Shown piece by piece: positions 13,412 through 22,482 of a DNA stretch of 32,915 nt (the stretch's first letter is position 1; each line of letters opens with the position of its first letter). This DNA comes from Bacteroidales bacterium (GTDB lineage: Bacteria; Bacteroidota; Bacteroidia; Bacteroidales; UBA7960). Below the pieces are notes generated by a model. That model was given only the letters and a program-made list of their open reading frames with translations. It was not told the origin of the DNA and did no database searches. The stretch spans positions 1-32,915 of the forward strand of contig SKVW01000186.1 of NCBI GenBank assembly GCA_007129255.1. Direction: 5' to 3'. Position numbers and translations under genes: made by a program.

Positions 13412-16400
13412 TTGGTGCTAGTAAGGCTTTTTTTCTCTTTCCCGTATTTTTTCCGGTGTTTGATCCTGGCAACCCTGGGCCTTCTGCTTTTAACCGCCGG
13501 CAATAAGGGGGCTGCTTTTAACCTGAAAGCCAGTCCTGCCATTCTGGATACCGACACCCTTCAGCCTCTTCCCCCGATAGACCTGCCTTTCCCTTTTACA
13601 GATGCCGACCCCTATGATCTGAAAGGCACCCCTTCGGGCGGACTGTATTTTACGGATCCTCCCAATGTTACCACAGAAATAAATTATGACCCGGAAACAG
13701 GGCACTACGTTAAAACCAGGAAAGTGGGCGACATGGTGATCGGCCGCCCGGTATATATCAGCTTTGAAGACTACCTGCAATATGATATGGACCGCGGGCT
13801 GCAAAAATACTGGAGGGAAAGATCGCAACCACAGACCTTTGAACGTCGTGAAGGAGTGATTCCCGAAATTTATATCGGGGGGGAGTTTTTTGACCGCATA
13901 TTTGGTGGTAGCACCATAGATATCCGGCCTACCGGTTCGGCAGAACTCATTTTCGGGGTTATGTCCAATTACCGGGAAGATCCTGCCCTTGATGAAAAGC
14001 GCCGCCGCACCACCAACTTCGACTTTCAGCAAAAGATCCAACTAAGTGTGGAAGCCAGGATCGGTGAAAAGATCGAGATCAGCAGCAATTACAATACGGA
14101 AGCTTCCTTTGATTTTGAGAACCGGATGAAACTTGAGTACCGGGGTACCGAAGACGAGATCCTGCAGCTGGTAGAAGCAGGAGATGTTACCCTTCCCCTT
14201 CCCGGCTCCCTGATATCGGGCACCCAGGGGCTTTTTGGGTTCAAAACCGAAATGCGTTTTGGCAACACCACCGTGACCAGCATTTTCTCCCAGCAAAAAA
14301 CCGAAACCTCTACCATTGAAGTTTCCGGAGGAGCCCAAACCACTGAATTTGAACTTGATGCACTTGATTACGAATCCAATCGCCACTATTTCCTGGCGCA
14401 GTATTTCCGGGATAATTATGGCGAAGCCCTTTCCACCCTGCCGGTTGTAAGCTCAAATGTCAACATCACCCGTATGGAGGTATGGGTTACCAACGTGGGG
14501 CCTGCCACCGAGGACAACCGCAACATTGTCGGGTTTGCCGATCTAGGCGAGGTGGAGCCCTATAACGAAAACCTGGAACCCTATCATACCATGGGGCCAA
14601 CCAATGCCTCCAACAACCTTTATGAAAGCATGCTGGGAACTCCCATACGGAACATTAACCAGGTAAATACTTACCTTTCGCAACGGCCCGAAGGTTTTGC
14701 ATCGGGCGTGGATTATGAGAATGTAGAAAACGCGCGCAGGCTGCGTTCCAACGAATATACCTTTAATAGCAAGCTTGGCTTCATTTCCTTGAACCAACCC
14801 GTAAACCCTGATCAGGTTTTGGCGGTAGCTTTTCAGTATACCATTATTGGGGACACCACAACCTACCAGGTGGGTGAGTTTTCAAACGAAGTTTCCGCCC
14901 CCAGCACCCTGATGGTAAAGCTGCTGAAAAGCACGGCAGTGGACACCCGCCTTCCCATGTGGGACCTGATGATGAAAAACGTTTACAGCCTTGGTGCTTT
15001 TCAGATCAACCGCCAGGACTTCCGGTTTAACGTTTTATATGAAAGCGAGGAACTTGGTGTTCCCATTGGCTTTTTAAACGAAGGTCCGGTTGAGGGAGAG
15101 CCCCTGATACGTGTTCTGGGCCTGGACAATCTCAACACCCAATTGGATCCCACCCCCGACGGTATCTTTGACTTTATTGACAATGCCGCCACTCAGGGAG
15201 GAACCATCCAGGCTTCCAACGGCAGGGTCTATTTCCCGGTTGTGGAACCTTTTGGCTCCCATCTTCGAAAAGTGCTCGAAGATGAAGAACTGGGCGACAA
15301 GTACGCCTTTGACTCCCTGTATACTACCACCAAATCCAGGGCGCAGCAGTTTCCTGAACAGAACCGCTTTATCATGCAGGGGACCTATAAGTCGGAAGCC
15401 GGATCGGACATTCCCCTCAATGCCATGAACATCCCTCCGGGATCCGTGGTGGTCACTGCAGGCGGTGTGCCCCTTACCGAAGATGTGGACTATACTGTAG
15501 ATTATACCCTCGGCCGGGTGAGGATTATCAATGAAGGAATCCTGAATTCGGGAACCCCCATCCGCATTTCCCTGGAAAGCCAAAGCCTTTTCAACCTTCA
15601 GACCAAAACCCTGATGGGTACGCATGTGAACCATCGCATCAGTGACGACTTCAATATCGGGGCCACCATCATGCGCCTTTCGGAACGGCCCCTCACCCAG
15701 AAGGTGAATTACGGGGATGAGCCCATTGCCAATACCATATGGGGACTGAACACAACCTACACCACGGAGTCTTTGTTTTTGACCCGTATGCTGGACCGGT
15801 TGCCCTTTTACAGTTCAACTACCCCCTCGCGCATTACCTTCGACGGGGAGTTTGCCCACCTGATCCCAGGGCACTCCCGCCATATCGGGAGTGCAGGAAC
15901 TGCATACATCGACGACTTTGAAGGAGCCAAATCATCCATTGATCTGAAAAATGTTCAACGGTGGAACATTGCCAGCACCCCGCAACACCAGACAGAACCG
16001 GGCATGTTTCCCGAAGGGGCGCTGATCAACGACTGGGCATTCCGCTACAACGTTGCCAAACTGGCATGGTACGTCATTGACCCTCTGTTTACCCGCAACA
16101 ACAACCTCACCCCTTCCCACATCCGCAATGATGTGGAGCAGCGCTCCAACCACTTTGTTCGGGAAGTGCTGGAAAACGAGATCTGGCCGAACAAAGAGAG
16201 TCCTACAGGCATTCCCTCTCCCATTCCGGTGTTTAACATGGCTTTTTACCCTAGTGAAAGGGGACCCTACAATTACGATGTGCTTCCTTCGGTTTACAGC
16301 CGGGGTATGGGGCAGGACGGTTTTCTTAACGATCCGGAAACCAGGTGGGGCGGTATCATGCGCGGACTGGAAACTACCGATTTTGAAGCGGCCAACATCG

Positions 16401-19400
16401 AATACGTAGAATTCTGGATGATGGATCCTTTCGTGTATGATGAGAACCACTCAGGAGGTGACCTTTACATCAACCTTGGAGACATTTCTGAAGATGTGTT
16501 GCGCGATGGAAGGAAAAGTTTTGAAAACGGACTACCCATTACCGATGAAGTGATAAACGTAGATACCACCGTATGGGGGCGGGTACCCACGGTGCAGGAA
16601 GTGGTAGATGCCTTTGACAACAACCCCGAGTCGCGTCAATACCAGGATGTAGGACTTGACGGGCTGAGCACCGAAGACGAGCAGGACTTTTTTGCTGAAG
16701 ATTTTCTTGACGTGATTGCTGCAACCTTCGGCACCGGCTCAGAGGCTTATGCAAAGGCCTTTGAAGACCCTTCGGCAGACAATTACCGGTATTACAGGGG
16801 TTCGGACCTGGATGCCGCAGAGGTCAGCATCCTGGATCGATACAAAAGATACAACGGCCTGGAAGGCAACAGCCCCACCGCAGAACAGTCGCCGGAACCA
16901 TTTCCCACCGCCGCTACCAACCGCCCCAATACCGAGGACATTAACCGGGACGGAACCCTGAATGAATCGGAACGCTATTTTCAGTATCGCGTTAGTCTAC
17001 GGCCAGAAGATATGGAAGTGGGGCAAAACTACATCACCGATGTAATGGAAGCCAATGTGAGGCTTGCCAACAACGAGGTGGAAACCATCAGGTGGTACCA
17101 GTTTAAGGTACCCTTGCGCGATCCTGACAGGCAGGTGGTAGGCAACATACAGGATTTTAAATCCATCCGCTTTTTGCGCATGTTTTTTAAAGGATTTGAA
17201 GAGCCCATCGTTTGCCGCTTTGCCACCCTGGAGCTTATCAGGGGCACCTGGAGGACTTATGACCGCTCCCTTACCAGCCCCGGAGAATATGTTCCTATAG
17301 ACAATGAAGATACCTCTTTTGAGGTTTTCGCGGTAAACATTGAGGAAAACGGGCAGCGTTCGCCCATCCCTTATGTATTGCCTCCGGGCATTGAGCGGGA
17401 AGTGGACCTGGGTACCACTACTATGCAGCAGCGCAACGAGCAATCCCTGGCCATGAGAACCCGTAACCTCAAAGACGGAGATGCCCGTGCGGTTTATAAA
17501 ACCGCAAACATGGACATGCGTCAGTACCGCCGCCTGAAAATGTTTGCCCATGCCGAAGCCGCAGGTGAGCAGGAAGACCTGAACGATGACGACATCACCG
17601 TTTTCATAAGACTGGGGGCCGACTTTACCAACAACTATTATGAGTATGAAGTCCCCATGAAGGTGACCCCATGGGGTACCAGTGCTTTAAATGACCTGGC
17701 CATTTGGCCCGAAGAGAACAATTTTGACATTGAACTTTCCAAGCTTACCGATCTGAAACTTGCCCGCAACAGCCTGTCAAGGGATCCCACTTCAGGGGTG
17801 AGCATGAATATTCCTTACAGCCAGTACGACGGGCACAACAAAATGACCATTGTGGGTACCCCCACTTTGAGTGATGTAAAAGTGATCATGATTGGGATGA
17901 GAAATCCAAAGAGAACCTTTAACAACCCGGATGACGATGGCATGCCCAAGACTGCAGAAGTATGGGTAAACGAGCTTCGCCTTTACGACTTTGAGGACCA
18001 GGGGGGATGGGCAGCCAACGCCCGCATGAACGCACGGCTTGCAGATCTTGGTAATTTAACCGTCGCCGGTTATACCAGCACCCCTGGCTTTGGGGGCATT
18101 GAGCAAAAGGTAAACGAACGCCAGAAAGAATATTATTCTTCTTATGACCTTGCTACCAACCTGGAACTGGGCCGGTTTTTCCCTGAAGATTTCGGCCTGC
18201 GCATTCCCATGCATTTCAGCTATTCGGAAAGCCTAAGCAACCCACAGTATAACCCGCTGAACCCCGATATTCTGTTCAGGGACGATCTGGATTCCTATGA
18301 AACAAGTGCAGAAAGGGATTCCATCCGGCACCTGGCCCAGCACTATACCCAAAGGAAAAACCTCAACTTCACCAATGTCGGGAAAACACGTACAACACCC
18401 GGGGCAACCCCAAGACTTTGGGACATAGAGAATCTCGACTTCACCTATGCCTATACCGAATTGTATATGCGCAGCGTGGATATTGAATACGACCGTCAGA
18501 AAAGATGGAGGGGGGCCATCGGCTATAATTTCTCAACCAGCCCCACCAATGTCACTCCATTTTCAGGGGTAGGCTTCTTAAGCCACAATGCCTTTCGGCT
18601 GATCAGGGATTTCAACTTTTACTATATGCCCAGGTTGATCTCTTTCCGCACTGATGTGGACCGGGGATATGCCGAATCACTTATGCGCAACAAGAGTGAG
18701 GCCATCATTGTGCTGGAACCGAATTTCGTCAAGTCTTTCAGCTGGAACCGGTTGTATGATCTGCGATGGGATCTGACCCGTTCGCTGAAGGTGGAATTTA
18801 CCGCTACCAACAATGCCCGCATTGATGAGCCCCCGGGGCGCATTAACCGCGAAGAAGATGATTACCGGGAGAAACGCGATTCCATCATACAGAACATTCG
18901 GAATCTTGGGCGTACCACTTTTTATAACCATCGTGTGAATGCCACCTACAATATTCCCATCAACAAGTTGCCGATGCTGGATTGGATCAATGCCAATGCA
19001 GGCTATGCTGCGGATTTTGACTGGCTGGCCGCACCCTTGTCGGCCCAGGAACTGGGCAACACCATCGAGAACTCCCAGACCCGTCGCCTGAACGTTAATG
19101 CCAACATGGTGAACCTTTACAACAAGGTTGGCTTTTTGCGGGAGATCAACCAGCGCAGCCCGGCCAGACCCGGCGGACAGCAAAGAGGCGGCACCCCGCA
19201 GCGACAGCAAAGGCCCGGCCAGGACCGTGAAGAAGAGGAAGAAGAGCGTCCGGATTATGCACGTATGGTTTTCGACGGATTTATGCGGGTACTGATGGGC
19301 TTTCGCAACTTCTCACTCAATTATACCGAAAGCAACGGGATCCGCTTGCCCGGTTTTGAACCTTCTCCCTCCATCATCGGACAGGACTGGAACAAAATGG

Positions 19401-20653
19401 CCCCGGGAACAGGCTTCATCTTTGGAAGCCAGCAGGACATCCGTCAGCAGGCCGCAGAGGAAGGCTGGATTACCGATAACCCTATGCTGAACAACGCATA
19501 CATCACCAACCATACCCAGAATATTTCGGCCCGCTCCAACTTTGAACCCCTACCCAACCTGAGGATAGAGTTCACGGCCATGCGTAACTATTCACGTAGC
19601 TATTCGGAATATTTCAAGTTTGACACCATCACCAACCGCTTCGATTCCTTCAGCCCTATGGAAGCCGGAAGCTTTAGCATTTCCTTCCTTTCCATTGCCA
19701 CGGTATTCGAGTCGGTTGACGACCGGTTTTACACTTCCGAGAATTTTGAGAATTTTAAAGATCACCGCTTTGACATCGCCATGCGTCTTGCCGGGGAAAA
19801 CCCTAACTGGAACGGTGCCATCAACGACACCACCGGTTTTCCAACCGGTTACGGACCCACTTCTCAAAGCGTGATGATCTCTTCCTTTATGGCGGCTTAT
19901 GCCGGATGGGATCCCTCCACCTCTACCCTGAACCCCTTCCTGAGCATCCCCATGCCCAACTGGAGACTCACTTATGACGGGCTATCCAGAATACCGGCCC
20001 TGCAAAGGTATTTCCAGTCGGTAACTTTAGGGCATGGCTACCGCAGCACTTTTAACATCTCCAACTTCCAATCGGATATCCGTTACCGTGAACGGGAGGC
20101 CCATCCCGGCTTCCCATCGGCCATCAGTGAGGCCACCGGCAACTTCATTCCCGAACATGAGATCGCCCAGGTGAGTATCAACGAACAATTCAACCCCCTG
20201 ATCAATATTGATATTACCTGGCAAAACAGCCTGCTGACGCGTTTTGAATACCGTCGCTCACGTGATATCGCCCTGAGCTTTGCCAATAACCAGGTAACCG
20301 ACGTCACTACCAGGGAGTTCATTATCGGTACGGGATACCGCTTTGAAAACCTGGCCTTTAATATGGCACAGGCAGGTGGAGGCAGGCAACGCATCGAAAG
20401 CGACCTGGTGCTGCGGCTGGACCTTTCCATAAGAGAAAACCGCACCGTTTTGAGAAAGCTGATTGAAGAAGAAAATCTGATCACCGCAGGGCAGCAAACC
20501 ATTTCCCTTAACAGTTCGGCTGATTACCAGGTGAGCCCCAGGGTGAACTTCCGCTTTTTCTTCGACCGCATCATATCCAGCCCCTTCGTTTCAAACCAGT
20601 TTCCCAACTCCAACACCCATGCGGGGTTCAGCCTAAGGTTTATGCTGATGTAA
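13412..20653 (+). CDS. sprA: SprA, type IX secretion outer-membrane translocon
   Basis: SprA (Sov in Porphyromonas) is the giant beta-barrel channel through which T9SS cargo crosses the outer membrane. At 2413 residues it matches the family's unusual size. It begins with a hydrophobic signal sequence (residues 5-33). Many amphipathic strands follow, with SprA-type segments such as YIDDFEGAKSSIDL, EVWVNELRLYDFED and MGFRNFSLNYT...GIRLPGF. It ends in aromatic barrel strands (FRFFFDRIISS, FSLRFMLM). Residues about 1913-1950 are a low-complexity R/P/G/Q then poly-Glu insert, probably a surface or periplasmic loop. There is no ATG near the start: TTG at 13412 or GTG at 13415 must serve. It follows ruvA by 25 nt. 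Three T9SS-sorted proteins in this window are likely clients. Confidence 0.96.
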   Translation: MVLVRLFFSFPYFFRCLILATLGLLLLTAGNKGAAFNLKASPAILDTDTLQPLPPIDLPFPFTDADPYDLKGTPSGGLYFTDPPNVTTEINYDPETGHYVKTRKVGDMVIGRPVYISFEDYLQYDMDRGLQKYWRERSQPQTFERREGVIPEIYIGGEFFDRIFGGSTIDIRPTGSAELIFGVMSNYREDPALDEKRRRTTNFDFQQKIQLSVEARIGEKIEISSNYNTEASFDFENRMKLEYRGTEDEILQLVEAGDVTLPLPGSLISGTQGLFGFKTEMRFGNTTVTSIFSQQKTETSTIEVSGGAQTTEFELDALDYESNRHYFLAQYFRDNYGEALSTLPVVSSNVNITRMEVWVTNVGPATEDNRNIVGFADLGEVEPYNENLEPYHTMGPTNASNNLYESMLGTPIRNINQVNTYLSQRPEGFASGVDYENVENARRLRSNEYTFNSKLGFISLNQPVNPDQVLAVAFQYTIIGDTTTYQVGEFSNEVSAPSTLMVKLLKSTAVDTRLPMWDLMMKNVYSLGAFQINRQDFRFNVLYESEELGVPIGFLNEGPVEGEPLIRVLGLDNLNTQLDPTPDGIFDFIDNAATQGGTIQASNGRVYFPVVEPFGSHLRKVLEDEELGDKYAFDSLYTTTKSRAQQFPEQNRFIMQGTYKSEAGSDIPLNAMNIPPGSVVVTAGGVPLTEDVDYTVDYTLGRVRIINEGILNSGTPIRISLESQSLFNLQTKTLMGTHVNHRISDDFNIGATIMRLSERPLTQKVNYGDEPIANTIWGLNTTYTTESLFLTRMLDRLPFYSSTTPSRITFDGEFAHLIPGHSRHIGSAGTAYIDDFEGAKSSIDLKNVQRWNIASTPQHQTEPGMFPEGALINDWAFRYNVAKLAWYVIDPLFTRNNNLTPSHIRNDVEQRSNHFVREVLENEIWPNKESPTGIPSPIPVFNMAFYPSERGPYNYDVLPSVYSRGMGQDGFLNDPETRWGGIMRGLETTDFEAANIEYVEFWMMDPFVYDENHSGGDLYINLGDISEDVLRDGRKSFENGLPITDEVINVDTTVWGRVPTVQEVVDAFDNNPESRQYQDVGLDGLSTEDEQDFFAEDFLDVIAATFGTGSEAYAKAFEDPSADNYRYYRGSDLDAAEVSILDRYKRYNGLEGNSPTAEQSPEPFPTAATNRPNTEDINRDGTLNESERYFQYRVSLRPEDMEVGQNYITDVMEANVRLANNEVETIRWYQFKVPLRDPDRQVVGNIQDFKSIRFLRMFFKGFEEPIVCRFATLELIRGTWRTYDRSLTSPGEYVPIDNEDTSFEVFAVNIEENGQRSPIPYVLPPGIEREVDLGTTTMQQRNEQSLAMRTRNLKDGDARAVYKTANMDMRQYRRLKMFAHAEAAGEQEDLNDDDITVFIRLGADFTNNYYEYEVPMKVTPWGTSALNDLAIWPEENNFDIELSKLTDLKLARNSLSRDPTSGVSMNIPYSQYDGHNKMTIVGTPTLSDVKVIMIGMRNPKRTFNNPDDDGMPKTAEVWVNELRLYDFEDQGGWAANARMNARLADLGNLTVAGYTSTPGFGGIEQKVNERQKEYYSSYDLATNLELGRFFPEDFGLRIPMHFSYSESLSNPQYNPLNPDILFRDDLDSYETSAERDSIRHLAQHYTQRKNLNFTNVGKTRTTPGATPRLWDIENLDFTYAYTELYMRSVDIEYDRQKRWRGAIGYNFSTSPTNVTPFSGVGFLSHNAFRLIRDFNFYYMPRLISFRTDVDRGYAESLMRNKSEAIIVLEPNFVKSFSWNRLYDLRWDLTRSLKVEFTATNNARIDEPPGRINREEDDYREKRDSIIQNIRNLGRTTFYNHRVNATYNIPINKLPMLDWINANAGYAADFDWLAAPLSAQELGNTIENSQTRRLNVNANMVNLYNKVGFLREINQRSPARPGGQQRGGTPQRQQRPGQDREEEEEERPDYARMVFDGFMRVLMGFRNFSLNYTESNGIRLPGFEPSPSIIGQDWNKMAPGTGFIFGSQQDIRQQAAEEGWITDNPMLNNAYITNHTQNISARSNFEPLPNLRIEFTAMRNYSRSYSEYFKFDTITNRFDSFSPMEAGSFSISFLSIATVFESVDDRFYTSENFENFKDHRFDIAMRLAGENPNWNGAINDTTGFPTGYGPTSQSVMISSFMAAYAGWDPSTSTLNPFLSIPMPNWRLTYDGLSRIPALQRYFQSVTLGHGYRSTFNISNFQSDIRYREREAHPGFPSAISEATGNFIPEHEIAQVSINEQFNPLINIDITWQNSLLTRFEYRRSRDIALSFANNQVTDVTTREFIIGTGYRFENLAFNMAQAGGGRQRIESDLVLRLDLSIRENRTVLRKLIEEENLITAGQQTISLNSSADYQVSPRVNFRFFFDRIISSPFVSNQFPNSNTHAGFSLRFMLM

Positions 20654-20662
20654 AACAATTTC

Positions 20663-20682
20663 CCCGGAAAGACATTCCCGGG
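20663..20682. terminator. Weak hairpin between convergent sprA and epimerase genes
   Basis: CCCGG (20663-20667) pairs with CCGGG (20678-20682), with short A/T flanks. The stem is only 5 bp and the T-run is poor, so terminator function is uncertain. Confidence 0.3.
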
Positions 20683-20683
20683 T

Positions 20684-21619
20684 TTAGCCTTGGTCGGAAT
20701 AGGAGGAAAAGGAAAATTTCTCTTTGAAGTTGATCAGCTCCTGCTTTACGGAGATCTCCGGCAGGGTAAGCAACTTTTTAATTCGAAGGTCATCTTTCAC
20801 TTTAATTTCGCGCATAACCAGGTGCTGGTTCACAAAGATCATTTCCAGTTGCGGGAAGATCTCTTTTATGAGTGCGGCAATATTCTGGATGGCCAGGTTC
20901 TGATCAGAAAGGTTGTAGGTGCCTGAGGGCAGGTCGTAGCGCAGCAGGTTGCCAATTACGTTCACCACCTTGTCCACATGAATGAAGGCCCTTTGTTGCC
21001 GGCCATTACCGGTGATTTGTATCTTGCCGATAAAGTTGGCTTCAAACATAAAGCGGTTGATCACGGCATCAAAGCGCACACTGGGGCTGTAGCCGTATAC
21101 ATTACCACAACGGATCACCCAGGTATCCATTTTCGGGAATAACCTTTCCACATGGGCTTCTCCCCGGAGTTTGCTGCTGCCGTAAAAAGTTTTTGGATCG
21201 GGAGGGGTATCGATATCGATCATTTCTTCCGAGGCTCCGTAAACAGAAGTGGTGCTGAGATAAACAAACTTCGACACATTGCTTTCTTCCACGGCATAAA
21301 CCAGTTCGGCGGTACCCCAGTGGTTTACCTGCTCATACAGGTGAGAGTCTTCGGTGGCCAGGGGAGTAGAAACCTTTGCGGCCAGGTGGTACACCACATC
21401 AATGTCTTTCAAAACCTGCCGCAGTTTGCGGGTATCCAGCAGCTCACCGGCAATAAACTGTACCTTGCGGGGCTCGTATCGGGTATCCAGGAAAAGGTTG
21501 AAATTTTTCCGGCTAAGGTTGTCATAAATGATAATCTTTTCAATGGAAGGATCCTTGAGCAGCTCAAAGACCAGTTCGTTTCCAATGTAGCCGGCCCCGC
21601 CGGTGATCATTATTTTCAT
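20684..21619 (-). CDS. NAD-dependent epimerase/dehydratase (extended SDR family)
   Basis: This 311-residue protein has a Rossmann fold typical of nucleotide-sugar epimerases and dehydratases. The NAD-binding GGAGYIG is at residues 7-13, an acidic YDN at 32-34, HLAAKVS at 78-84, and the active-site STTSVYG with YGSSK (Tyr146, Lys150). Later RCGNVYG and the HVDKVV motif fit the sugar-substrate lobe. It may change a nucleotide sugar for surface polysaccharide, but no glycan genes are near and the substrate cannot be told. It lies 58 nt downstream of the reductase gene on the same strand with no terminator seen, so the pair may be one transcript. Confidence 0.88.
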   Translation of the reverse strand: MKIMITGGAGYIGNELVFELLKDPSIEKIIIYDNLSRKNFNLFLDTRYEPRKVQFIAGELLDTRKLRQVLKDIDVVYHLAAKVSTPLATEDSHLYEQVNHWGTAELVYAVEESNVSKFVYLSTTSVYGASEEMIDIDTPPDPKTFYGSSKLRGEAHVERLFPKMDTWVIRCGNVYGYSPSVRFDAVINRFMFEANFIGKIQITGNGRQQRAFIHVDKVVNVIGNLLRYDLPSGTYNLSDQNLAIQNIAALIKEIFPQLEMIFVNQHLVMREIKVKDDLRIKKLLTLPEISVKQELINFKEKFSFSSYSDQG

Positions 21620-21677
21620 GAAAATATATCGGTTTTGGGTTTTCAGGTTTTGCGCTTCCCGGGTAAAATAGCCGGGG

Positions 21678-22340
21678 TCAGGTTTTGTTTTTTCCCATCA
21701 GGTCGGTGTGCAGTCCGCATTCTGTTTTGGTCATGCCAAACCAACGCCCCTCGCGGGGACCTTTGGCCCCGGCCGGCCGGGTGCAGGGTTCGCAGCCAAT
21801 ACTGGTATAACCCCGGGCATCCAGGGGATGCTCCGGAAGATTGTAAGCCGCAATATAATTGCGGATGTCGCTTTGTGTCCAGCCAAGCAAAGGATGATAA
21901 CGAATGGTATGATGGTTGGTTTTCTGCTCTTCCTTTAGATTGCGGCGGTTGCTGTTCTGATCGGCCCTCACCCCGCTGATCCATACATCGTAACGTTCCA
22001 GCAAATTTTCTACAGGCTGCACTTTGTTAAGGTAACAGCAATAATCGGGGTCGAAAGTAAACAGCAGGTTACCGGAAGCGTTTTTTTGCATGGTTTTGGG
22101 GACATTGGAAAAAAGATCGTGAATCCTGATGCCAAAGGCGTCAGCAACCCGGTCTTTATAAAGGATAGTCTCGGCAAAATGAAAGCCGGTATTGATAAAG
22201 TAAATGGGGATGCTTTTGTCGATGCGGCTGAGGACATGCACCAGCACCACGCTATGGGTTTGAAAGCTGCAGGTAGAAAAAATGCTTTTCCCCTGCAGGC
22301 GGTAACCTTCAATCTTTTGCTGAATCGCAGAAATATCCAT
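21678..22340 (-). CDS. cysH: Phosphoadenylyl-/adenylyl-sulfate reductase, CysH family with Fe-S cysteines
   Basis: This 220-residue enzyme reduces activated sulfate (APS or PAPS) to sulfite in assimilatory sulfur metabolism, using thioredoxin. The N-terminal STCSFQTHSVVLVHV (about 22-36) is the modified P-loop, followed by FINTGFHFAET. A Cys pair at 101-102 and a CxxC at 183-186 (GCEPC) are the [4Fe-4S] ligands that mark the APS-reductase type. The C-terminal TECGLH carries the catalytic Cys208. The cluster suggests APS as substrate, though some such enzymes use both. ATP sulfurylase and sulfite reductase genes are not in the window. Downstream is an unrelated epimerase. Confidence 0.94.
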   Translation of the reverse strand: MDISAIQQKIEGYRLQGKSIFSTCSFQTHSVVLVHVLSRIDKSIPIYFINTGFHFAETILYKDRVADAFGIRIHDLFSNVPKTMQKNASGNLLFTFDPDYCCYLNKVQPVENLLERYDVWISGVRADQNSNRRNLKEEQKTNHHTIRYHPLLGWTQSDIRNYIAAYNLPEHPLDARGYTSIGCEPCTRPAGAKGPREGRWFGMTKTECGLHTDLMGKNKT

Positions 22341-22359
22341 AACGTAGGATTATATGAAA

Positions 22360-22367
22360 CAAATTTA
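22360..22367 (-). promoter_or_regulatory. -7 promoter element of cysH
   Basis: On the minus strand this reads TAAATTTG, an exact TAnnTTTG, 19 nt upstream of the cysH ATG at 22340. No convincing -33 element is seen. Confidence 0.5.
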
Positions 22368-22454
22368 ATATTTTTTCTTGTTCATGGGTCAGGATAAAAC
22401 AATCTCTTTGAGGGCCGGGAAAAAGTTGCGGGTTTTTATTTCGGGCGGATGTTA

Positions 22455-22462
22455 TACCTTTA
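22455..22462 (+). promoter_or_regulatory. Near-consensus -7 element for the DAHP synthase gene
   Basis: TACCTTTA matches TAnnTTTG at seven of eight positions, 20 nt before the ATG at 22483, in the 142-bp region divergent from cysH. Confidence 0.32.
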
Positions 22463-22482
22463 CATAAAATTTTTCTCTGCCG

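Noticed and set aside
13400-13420. Frameshift or truncation at the start of sprA
   Set aside because: A complete signal sequence is present right after the TTG/GTG, and the total length fits the family; a non-ATG start is the simpler reading.
21152-21979. 275-codon open frame on the plus strand
   Set aside because: It lies antisense to the epimerase and CysH genes, both with intact motifs, and has no recognisable domains.
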